This document shows positions 1 through 4,701 of a stretch of DNA of 6,163 nt, piece by piece. The stretch comes from an uncultured Eubacteriales bacterium (GTDB lineage: Bacteria; Bacillota; Clostridia; Oscillospirales; CAG-382). Each line of letters starts with the position of its first letter. Positions within the stretch are counted from its first letter, which is position 1. Location of the stretch: assembly GCA_900546385.1 (NCBI GenBank), contig URCT01000132.1, positions 1 to 6,163 of the forward strand. The letters run 5' to 3'. The notes below the pieces were generated by a model. It did not search any database. It saw nothing but the letters and a program-made list of their open reading frames with translations, and was not told where the DNA came from. The position numbers were made by a program, and so were the translations under genes.

Positions 1-1216
1 AGAAGTCGACCTCGGTGTCGTAGTAGCAGCACTTGAGCAGCTTCTCCATCTCCTCCTGGCTGGGCTGGCGGGGATTGGAGCCGGTGCAGGCATCGCCGAT
101 GGCGTTCTTTGCAATTTCCGGAAGTCTTTCGAGGAAGACATTCTCCGGAACGAAGCCGTTTTCGGTCGGATAGCTGTCCGGGCCATAGTGCTTGATGCAA
201 TGCGGAATGTTCAAAGCATCATTCATGCCGCGCAGATGTTCGATAAGGAGTTTTACCTTTTCGTCATCGTTTGCACCGCCGAGTCCCATGTAATCTGCGA
301 TAACGCCGTAACGCTTCTTAGCGGTCGGGTCTTTTGCGTTGAAGGCGATGACCTTCGGCAGATACATAGCGTTTGCTGCACCATGGATGATATGAGCGCC
401 GTAATCAGCGAAAGCAGCACCGGTCTTATGTGCCATGGAGTGAACGATACCGAGAAGTGCGTTGGAGAACGCCATACCGGCAAGACACTGTGCGTCATGC
501 ATTGCGTCGCGTTTTTCCATATCGCCGTTGTAGGACGGAATCAAATCGTTCTGAATCATCTTGATGGCGAAGATGGCGAGCGGATCGGTGTAATTGCAGT
601 TTGCGGTGGAAACATAGGCTTCAATTGCATGGGTCATCGCATCCATACCGGTGTGAGCAACCAATTTCTTCGGCATGGTTTCGGCAAGCTCCGGATCAAC
701 GATAGCCACATCCGGCGTGATTTCAAAGTCAGCAATCGGGTACTTGATGCCCTTTGCATAGTCTGTGATGATGGAGAAGGCAGTCACTTCGGTAGCCGTG
801 CCGGACGTAGAGGAAATTGCGCAGAAATGAGCCTTTCTGCGGAGCTTCGGAATACCGAATACCTTGCACATTTCTTCAAAGGTGATTTCCGGATATTCGT
901 ACTTGATCCACATGGCTTTTGCAGCATCAATCGGAGAACCGCCGCCGATGGCTACGATCCAGTCCGGCTGGAATTTTTCCATAGCTGCTGCACCCTTCAT
1001 AACGGTTTCAACGCTCGGGTCGGGTTCGATGCCTTCAAACAGCTCGACTTCCATACCGGCTTCTTTCAGATAATTAACGGCCTTGTCCAAGAAGCCGAAT
1101 TTCTTCATCGAGCCGCCGCCGACGCAAACCATTGCTCTCTTGCCTTCAAAAGTTTTCAGCGCTTCCAAAGCACCCTTGCCATGATATAAATCTCTCGGTA
1201 AAGTAAATCTTGCCAT
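1..1216 (-). CDS. Iron-containing alcohol dehydrogenase (butanol/ethanol dehydrogenase type), 3' end cut by window edge
   Basis: Probably a cytoplasmic group III (Fe2+-dependent) alcohol dehydrogenase that reduces acetaldehyde or longer aldehydes with NAD(P)H at the end of fermentation. 405 residues are visible, starting MARFTLPRDLYHGKGAL; the ATG at 1216 has GGAGG (1225-1229) 8 nt upstream. An N-terminal Rossmann-like half carries GGGSPIDAAK (residues 91-100) for dinucleotide binding, and SSTSGTATEVT (135-145) is the usual family motif. The four expected metal ligands are present: D192 and H196 in GMDAMTHAIE, H259 in GIVHSMAH, and H278 in HGAANA; the loop between the two histidine motifs is about 5 residues longer than in FucO. 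GGGSMKK (33-39) stands where NAD-preferring FucO has an Asp, so NADPH use is plausible (inference). The C-terminal NPRQPS (381-386) is close to the family end, so the stop is probably just outside the window. It has its own promoter, downstream of rex. Substrate specificity cannot be read from the sequence. Codon use shifts sharply in the last ~25 codons. Confidence 0.96.
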   Translation of the reverse strand, partial: MARFTLPRDLYHGKGALEALKTFEGKRAMVCVGGGSMKKFGFLDKAVNYLKEAGMEVELFEGIEPDPSVETVMKGAAAMEKFQPDWIVAIGGGSPIDAAKAMWIKYEYPEITFEEMCKVFGIPKLRRKAHFCAISSTSGTATEVTAFSIITDYAKGIKYPIADFEITPDVAIVDPELAETMPKKLVAHTGMDAMTHAIEAYVSTANCNYTDPLAIFAIKMIQNDLIPSYNGDMEKRDAMHDAQCLAGMAFSNALLGIVHSMAHKTGAAFADYGAHIIHGAANAMYLPKVIAFNAKDPTAKKRYGVIADYMGLGGANDDEKVKLLIEHLRGMNDALNIPHCIKHYGPDSYPTENGFVPENVFLERLPEIAKNAIGDACTGSNPRQPSQEEMEKLLKCCYYDTEVDF

Positions 1217-1258
1217 TGTTTTTTCCTCCGAATCTATAAATTTTAATTGATTTTTTTC

Positions 1259-1280
1259 AAAAGAACCTGTCCGTTCTTTT
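1259..1280 (-). promoter_or_regulatory. Inverted repeat at the 5' end of the adh transcript
   Basis: A perfect 8-bp inverted repeat, AAAAGAAC-GGACAG-GTTCTTTT on the minus strand, begins only a few bases after the predicted transcription start. It could be an operator at +1 for a dimeric repressor or a short 5' hairpin in the leader. It does not match the usual Rex operator (TTGTGAA-N4-TTCACAA). It is not a terminator for adh, because the bases after it on that strand are A-rich rather than T-rich. Confidence 0.5.
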
Positions 1281-1289
1281 TACGCTATT

Positions 1290-1318
1290 ATCATAGCACA
1301 AACGATACGAAAATGCAA
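1290..1318 (-). promoter_or_regulatory. Sigma-A promoter of the alcohol dehydrogenase gene
   Basis: On the minus strand, -35 TTGCAT (1313-1318) and -10 TATGAT (1290-1295) are separated by 17 bp. The -10 is extended by an upstream TG (TGC-TATGAT). Transcription should start near 1283, giving a leader of about 65 nt before the ATG at 1216. The -35 lies only 3 bp from the T-tract of the rex terminator, so the gene is set up for transcription independent of rex. The spacer contains TTTGTGC (1296-1302), which matches half of the palindrome upstream of hydE; this may be chance. Confidence 0.75.
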
Positions 1319-1320
1319 AT

Positions 1321-1359
1321 ATAAAAAAAGCATATCGATATTTCAATATCGATATGCTT
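1321..1359 (-). terminator. Rho-independent terminator of rex
   Basis: Starting 9 nt past the rex stop, the minus strand carries a perfect 15-bp inverted repeat, AAGCATATCGATATT-GA-AATATCGATATGCTT (1328-1359), running into a T-tract (TTTTTTTAT, 1321-1329). The position and T-tract fit an intrinsic terminator on the minus strand only; there is no T-tract on the plus side. The stem is unusually AT-rich for a terminator, and each arm contains the self-complementary core ATATCGATAT, so an additional or alternative role as a protein-binding site is possible. Confidence 0.75.
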
Positions 1360-1368
1360 GTTCTGCTT

Positions 1369-2028
1369 TTACAGTTTTTCTCTGTCCATGCGTTCGCGTA
1401 AATGCCGGGACAGTATCGCAAGCGACGCCGCCAAATTTTCATCCTGCACCAACACTTCCGGCGGTACATTCAGTTTTACCAGCGCGAAATTCCAGATGGC
1501 TCTCACGCCGCAGGCGACCAAGCGATCCGCCGCCTCTTGCGCAAACTCCGCCGGCACGGCGACAATACCGATATGTATGTGCATCCGCTCGCAAAGCGGC
1601 GTCAGCTCCTCCATCGGCAGCACCTTTTTGCCGTGATATACGCCGCCGACCACCGCTTCATCAATGTCAAACGCCGCGACGATATTTAAGCCGAACCGCC
1701 GGAATTCACTGTTTCCGAGCAATGCTCTGCCGAGAGAGCCGACGCCGATAAGCACTGCATCCATGGCATTGTTGTAGCCGAGGCAGGCTTCCACATCACG
1801 GATCAATTCCTCTACGGCATAGCCCGTTTTCGGCTTGCCGCTGACCGAGCTGACAAGTGCCAGGTCCTTGCGCACCGACACATCGCCAAGCTTCAGCTCC
1901 GATGCCATGGCAGAGGCACTCACCGTCTTTTCACCGCGGCGATACGCATTTTTCAAATATTGCAGATAATACGGCAGGCGCTGCAATGTCTGCACTGACA
2001 AGCACACCTTCATGTGCGGCTTATCCAT
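1369..2028 (-). CDS. rex: Redox-sensing transcriptional repressor Rex
   Basis: A 219-residue cytoplasmic repressor that as a family binds operators when NAD+ is high and releases them when NADH accumulates, turning on fermentative and hydrogen-forming genes. An N-terminal winged helix occupies about residues 12-85, with the signature TLQRLPYYLQYL (14-25) and recognition-helix motif VSVRKDL (50-56). The Rossmann domain starts with GVGSLG (95-100), with acidic FDID (120-123) at the end of the second strand as in NADH binders. The family C-terminal block is present as NFALVKLNVPPEV (180-192), followed by a domain-swap-type helix ending DREKL. Length is normal for Rex (about 210-220). I chose the ATG at 2028 because it has AGAGGA 6 nt upstream and Rex homology begins there; the frame extends to an ATG at 2109, but that lies inside the promoter. 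The wing reads SGKPKTGY instead of the more common GKRGVGY, which could alter operator choice. Flanked by adh and hydE, both plausible targets. Confidence 0.96.
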   Translation of the reverse strand: MDKPHMKVCLSVQTLQRLPYYLQYLKNAYRRGEKTVSASAMASELKLGDVSVRKDLALVSSVSGKPKTGYAVEELIRDVEACLGYNNAMDAVLIGVGSLGRALLGNSEFRRFGLNIVAAFDIDEAVVGGVYHGKKVLPMEELTPLCERMHIHIGIVAVPAEFAQEAADRLVACGVRAIWNFALVKLNVPPEVLVQDENLAASLAILSRHLRERMDREKL

Positions 2029-2034
2029 GGGGCT

Positions 2035-2040
2035 TCCTCT
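2035..2040 (-). promoter_or_regulatory. Ribosome binding site deciding the rex start
   Basis: On the minus strand, AGAGGA lies 6 nt before the ATG at 2028. The in-frame upstream ATG at 2109 lies upstream of the predicted transcription start, between the -35 and -10, so it cannot be used from this promoter. This fixes the 219-residue start. Confidence 0.75.
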
Positions 2041-2054
2041 TCTCTTGGAATAAA

Positions 2055-2096
2055 ATTCTTGATATCGGTAATTCGTTATCGATATTGCGTTATCGA
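2055..2096 (-). repeat. Three tandem ~14-nt repeats at the rex transcription start (candidate operator)
   Basis: Reading the minus strand from the rex -10, three units follow at exact 14-nt spacing: TCGATAACGCAATA (2096-2083), TCGATAACGAATTA (2082-2069) and the diverged CCGATATCAAGAAT (2068-2055). The first two share TCGATAACG exactly. The array begins 1 bp after the -10 and covers the predicted start site, the normal position for a repressor site. GATATCG (2061-2067) and CGATATT (2080-2086) also form a near-perfect inverted pair. Rex autoregulation is the obvious guess, but the motif is not the canonical Rex operator. Confidence 0.55.
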
Positions 2097-2097
2097 C

Positions 2098-2126
2098 AGT
2101 ATAGCGCATTTACTTCAAAAAGTCAA
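2098..2126 (-). promoter_or_regulatory. Sigma-A promoter of rex
   Basis: On the minus strand, -35 TTGACT (2121-2126) and -10 TATACT (2098-2103) have a 17-bp spacer. The predicted start is near 2091, inside the first of the 14-nt repeats. The -35 and its flanks (ACTTGACTTTT) are identical over 11 bases to those of the araC-type gene's promoter in this window. Confidence 0.82.
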
Positions 2127-2194
2127 GTGGTTTTGCTCTTTTTCGGCTATTAAACCAAAAAAGGCCCATGTAACCATAAAAAAACAGTGTCTTT

Positions 2195-2212
2195 GTGCAA
2201 ACTTTTTTGCAC
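2195..2212. promoter_or_regulatory. Perfect 18-bp palindrome upstream of hydE (candidate Rex-type operator)
   Basis: GTGCAAA-CTTT-TTTGCAC is a perfect 7-bp inverted repeat with a 4-bp centre, ending 5 bp upstream of the hydE -35. The 7-4-7 architecture equals that of Rex operators (TTGTGAA-N4-TTCACAA), and the left arm sits in TTTGTGCAAA, but the bases are not the standard consensus. The site is about 70 bp upstream of the rex -35, so it is placed to act mainly on hydE. Assignment to Rex is inference from architecture and neighbourhood. Confidence 0.5.
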
Positions 2213-2217
2213 GGATA

Positions 2218-2246
2218 TTGACAAGGCGGTAAATGCCCGTTATAAT
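2218..2246 (+). promoter_or_regulatory. Consensus sigma-A promoter of hydE
   Basis: TTGACA (2218-2223), a 17-bp spacer and TATAAT (2241-2246) form an exact match to the sigma-70/sigma-A consensus at both hexamers. The start is predicted near 2253, giving a leader of about 26 nt. Such a perfect core promoter usually needs a repressor if its gene is to be conditional, which fits the palindrome just upstream. Confidence 0.87.
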
Positions 2247-2278
2247 AAATAAGGAAATCAACAAAAGGCGGCAAACGT

Positions 2279-3340
2279 ATGAGCGAAACCACAAACCGGT
2301 ATTCCGAACAAATCAACCAGTTAAAAAACGAGAAAAATCTGTCCGATGCGGATTTTCTTTCTCTTATCGAATGTCCGGACGAGCTGCCGGAATTGACAGC
2401 TGCCGCAGATGCGGTGCGGCGCGAGGTTTACGGCGACGCGGTGTTTCTGCGCGGACTCATCGAATTTACCAATGTGTGTAAAAACAATTGCTATTATTGC
2501 GGCATTCGCTGCGGCAACGACAAGGTTGAACGCTACAGACTTTCAAAAGAGGACATTCTCTCCTGTTGTGACACCGGCTACGCACTCGGCTATCGCACCT
2601 TTGTCTTGCAGGGCGGCGAGGATCCGTATTTCAAGGCTAAGCGGCTTTGTGACATCCTTGACGGCATTCGTTCCAAATATCCCGACTGCATGATAACCCT
2701 TTCGGTCGGCGAGCGGCCGAGGGAGGATTACAAAGCGTTTTTCGACGCCGGAGCCGGCCGGTATCTTCTGCGCCATGAAACGGCAACTGATGCGCATTAT
2801 GCCAAGCTTCATCCGGAAAGCATGAGCCTTGCCGCCCGCAAGAGCTGTTTATTTGCCTTGAAAGAGATCGGCTATCAGGTCGGTGCAGGCTTTATGGTCG
2901 GTTCGCCGTATCAAACAACCGAAAATCTGGTTGCGGATATTCGTTTTTTACAGGAGCTTGACCCGGACATGATCGGCATCGGACCGTTTCTGCACCACGC
3001 CGACACGCCGTTTGCGGCTTTTCCGGACGGTTCGCTGTTTACCGCGCTGCGGCTTCTTTCCATCCTGCGGCTCTGCTTTCCGCATGTGCTGCTTCCGGCG
3101 ACCACGGCGCTCGGCACGGTCCATCCGGCCGGCCGTGAGCTTGGCTTGAAAGCCGGTGCAAATGTGGTCATGCCGAATCTTTCACCGGTCAAAATGCGAA
3201 AGCTCTATGCGCTGTACGACAACAAAATCTGCATGGGCGATGAGGCGGCAGAGTGCCGCGCATGCTTGGAAAAACGTGTGGCAAGTGCCGGATACCGCAT
3301 CGTGACCGACGTCGGAAATGTTCGCAGAACAAACGAATAG
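2279..3340 (+). CDS. hydE: [FeFe]-hydrogenase H-cluster maturase HydE (radical SAM)
   Basis: A 353-residue cytoplasmic radical-SAM enzyme. In the known pathway HydE processes the Fe(CO)2(CN)-cysteine product of HydG into the precursor assembled with HydF into the [FeFe]-hydrogenase H-cluster. The radical-SAM CX3CX2C motif is C67, C71, C74 in IEFTNVCKNNCYYCGIRC, followed by the family motifs VLQGGEDP (109-116), LSVGE (141-145), YLLRHETA (162-169), GFMVGSPYQTTE (204-215) and GIGPFLHHADTPF (233-245). C318, C326 and C329 (CX7CX2C) match the second, non-essential [4Fe-4S] site of Thermotoga HydE. The ATG at 2279 has a weak AGGCGG site (2265-2270). Length matches the family. It is divergent from rex and followed at once by a terminator, so it appears monocistronic; hydF, hydG and the hydrogenase are not in the window. 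The related biotin synthase and PylB families were considered, but the CNNCYYCGIR and C-terminal cysteine pattern favour HydE. Confidence 0.95.
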   Translation: MSETTNRYSEQINQLKNEKNLSDADFLSLIECPDELPELTAAADAVRREVYGDAVFLRGLIEFTNVCKNNCYYCGIRCGNDKVERYRLSKEDILSCCDTGYALGYRTFVLQGGEDPYFKAKRLCDILDGIRSKYPDCMITLSVGERPREDYKAFFDAGAGRYLLRHETATDAHYAKLHPESMSLAARKSCLFALKEIGYQVGAGFMVGSPYQTTENLVADIRFLQELDPDMIGIGPFLHHADTPFAAFPDGSLFTALRLLSILRLCFPHVLLPATTALGTVHPAGRELGLKAGANVVMPNLSPVKMRKLYALYDNKICMGDEAAECRACLEKRVASAGYRIVTDVGNVRRTNE

Positions 3341-3345
3341 TATAT

Positions 3346-3386
3346 AAAAAGGAAAGCTTTGGACGAATCCGAAGCTTTCCTTTTTT
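3346..3386. terminator. Bidirectional intrinsic terminator between hydE and the araC-type gene
   Basis: AAAAAGGAAAGCTT (3346-3359) pairs perfectly with AAGCTTTCCTTTTT (3372-3385); a T-G wobble and an inner GGA/TCC extend the stem to 18 pairs around a CGAA loop (3364-3367). Plus-strand transcripts from hydE meet a run of six T (3381-3386), and minus-strand transcripts from the convergent gene meet TTTTTATATA (3341-3350). It starts 5 nt after the hydE stop and abuts the stop of the convergent gene, so it serves both. Confidence 0.9.
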
Positions 3387-4516
3387 CATTCTTCCTCAAA
3401 ATCCGGCAGATCGATGGAGGAAATTTCCACCGCCGGATTCCACATCTCGCCGTTCGAAGTCATTTCCTTCAGCCGCGGGACTTCATGAACAATCTGCCGC
3501 CCTTTGCCGGCTTCTATCTGACGGCTGCTTTTACGGAATTCCGACGGCGTCTTTCCGAGATAATACTTGAACCAGCGGCAAAAGTATTCGGGGCTGCCGA
3601 AGCCAAGCATGGAAGCAACCTGTGCAATCGAAAGATCGGTATAGGCGATAAGCTGCCCGGAATAATGGCGACGCTTGCCGCAAATGTATTTCATATAATT
3701 CTTTCCGGAGTATTTTTCGACCAACCGTTCAATCTGCCGTTTGGAATAGCCGAAATACTGGGAAACCTGTTCAAGTGTCACCGTCGAAAGATTCTCGGTA
3801 ATATACGTCAAAATTCGCTTGGCAAGCATTTCCTCCGTCAGATTTTCACGAAGCACATTTTCTTCACGCACATACACATCATACGAGTATAAGCACAACC
3901 GGATGAGCAGCTCCTGCCCCATGCACTCCAAAAGCGGCACGCGGAATTTATTGATTTTTTTGATGCGCCGCACAAGATCGCGCATATCGCCGATGAGCGG
4001 CTCCGCATCGGTATGCACCTTGTGAAAAATGAAGAAGCCGGAGGACTTGACAAGCTCGGACAAATAGTTGTTTTCGTCGCATTTTCCAAGCTGTAAAACC
4101 GTATTTTTCACCAGCTTTTCGGTCAAAAGCACATTATAGGAGACTGCTTTTTTATAAGGAATCGACACGTGCCGCACGTTCGGTGCCATGATGAGAAGGT
4201 CGCCGCGCTGCAGCACAAACGGACGGCCGTCGATATATTCAAGCAGCTCGCCGGAAAAGACGTAATTGATCTCGTAGTAGTCGTGATCATGGTACGGCGT
4301 GAAATTGTTCGTATAGATGTACATCACCTGCGCATTGCAATTCGGGATGCCGAAATCATCATGATAAATGGTAAAATACACGCCGCGGTGCATGAGCCGC
4401 TCGGAATCCTCGGCAAGCAAGGTCAGTAACTCCTCCTTGCCCATGCCGGAACTGAAAAACTTGCGGTAATACGCCGGAGCGGAGTAATTATTGACGGAAT
4501 TTGCCAACGCAATCAT
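3386..4516 (-). CDS. AraC-family transcriptional regulator with N-terminal cupin
   Basis: A 376-residue cytoplasmic regulator. Residues about 72-125 form an AraC-type cupin (HDHDYYEINYVFSGE at 76-90, then RGDLLIMAPNVRH at 104-116), the usual effector-binding fold, often for sugars. Residues about 228-328 are the double helix-turn-helix DNA-binding domain: VTLEQVSQYFGYSKRQIERL in the first motif, and LSIAQVASMLGFGSPEYFCRWFKYYLGKTPSEFRK (295-329) in the second, the best-conserved part of the family. The protein then continues for about 47 residues with an acidic end (IDLPDFEEE), where most family members stop. The ATG at 4516 has AGAAGG only 2 nt away; a TTG three codons later would be spaced better (11 nt), so the exact start is slightly uncertain. 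It is convergent with hydE and divergent from the secreted-protein gene, its most likely target. The ligand cannot be identified. Confidence 0.93.
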   Translation of the reverse strand: MIALANSVNNYSAPAYYRKFFSSGMGKEELLTLLAEDSERLMHRGVYFTIYHDDFGIPNCNAQVMYIYTNNFTPYHDHDYYEINYVFSGELLEYIDGRPFVLQRGDLLIMAPNVRHVSIPYKKAVSYNVLLTEKLVKNTVLQLGKCDENNYLSELVKSSGFFIFHKVHTDAEPLIGDMRDLVRRIKKINKFRVPLLECMGQELLIRLCLYSYDVYVREENVLRENLTEEMLAKRILTYITENLSTVTLEQVSQYFGYSKRQIERLVEKYSGKNYMKYICGKRRHYSGQLIAYTDLSIAQVASMLGFGSPEYFCRWFKYYLGKTPSEFRKSSRQIEAGKGRQIVHEVPRLKEMTSNGEMWNPAVEISSIDLPDFEEE

Positions 4517-4542
4517 CGCCTTCTCTGTGAATTTCTACTAAG

Positions 4543-4571
4543 ATTTTACCATAAGTGTCGCGAAAAGTCAA
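4543..4571 (-). promoter_or_regulatory. Sigma-A promoter of the araC-type gene
   Basis: On the minus strand, -35 TTGACT (4566-4571), a 17-bp spacer and -10 TAAAAT (4543-4548), with an upstream TGG giving an extended -10. The start is predicted near 4536, about 20 nt before the ATG, so the leader is very short. Confidence 0.8.
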
Positions 4572-4600
4572 GTATGAGATTAAGATGTCGTTCAAAATCA

Positions 4601-4629
4601 TTTACAATCACAAAAAAGTGTTGTATGAT
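4601..4629 (+). promoter_or_regulatory. Probable promoter of the secreted-protein gene, overlapping an imperfect palindrome
   Basis: TTTACA (4601-4606), a 17-bp spacer and TATGAT (4624-4629) make a reasonable sigma-A promoter with a weaker -35 than the others in the window. An imperfect inverted repeat, TACAATCAC (4603-4611) with GTGTTGTA (4618-4625), one base short in the right arm and centred on six A, fills the spacer. This could be an operator. The weak -35 would suit activator dependence, as expected if the divergent AraC-type protein controls it (inference). Confidence 0.6.
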
Positions 4630-4633
4630 TATT

Positions 4634-4646
4634 ATAGCAAAGCTAT
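4634..4646. promoter_or_regulatory. 13-bp palindrome at the predicted start site of the secreted-protein gene
   Basis: ATAGC-AAA-GCTAT is a perfect 5-bp inverted repeat with a 3-bp centre, lying 4 bp after the -10 and covering the predicted +1. A small repressor operator is possible; the arms are short enough that chance cannot be excluded. Confidence 0.35.
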
Positions 4647-4651
4647 CCGCC

Positions 4652-4669
4652 GTTTTTGACCTCAAAAAC
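4652..4669. promoter_or_regulatory. Perfect 18-bp palindrome in the leader of the secreted-protein gene
   Basis: GTTTTTGA-CC-TCAAAAAC is a perfect 8-bp inverted repeat with a 2-bp centre, located 32 nt before the ATG and downstream of the predicted start. There is no T-tract after it and the 2-nt centre would strain an RNA loop, so an operator is the better guess. It does not fit the cre (CcpA) consensus. Confidence 0.5.
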
Positions 4670-4701
4670 AGGCAAATTCAACAGAAAAGGAGAAAAAGAA
4701 C

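Noticed and set aside
188..1189. Long plus-strand open frame (333 codons) opposite adh
   Set aside because: It is antisense to a clear alcohol dehydrogenase with all metal ligands; its translation shows no recognisable family, and strong codon bias on the real strand explains the open frame.
1296..1302. TTTGTGC in the adh promoter spacer as a Rex half-site
   Set aside because: Only one half-site is visible; the opposite half does not match, and a 7-mer can recur by chance. It is noted in the promoter entry but not called as an operator.
2029..2109. Longer rex reading frame starting at the ATG at 2109
   Set aside because: That ATG lies between the -35 and -10 of the rex promoter, the added residues would encode the repeat array, and Rex homology begins at the ATG at 2028.
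2127..2194. Possible small RNA or extra gene between the divergent rex and hydE promoters
   Set aside because: The stretch is short and AT-rich, with no start/ribosome-site pair, stable hairpin or terminator.
3359..3892. 177-codon plus-strand open frame opposite the araC-type gene
   Set aside because: It begins inside the hydE terminator and is antisense to a well-supported AraC regulator.
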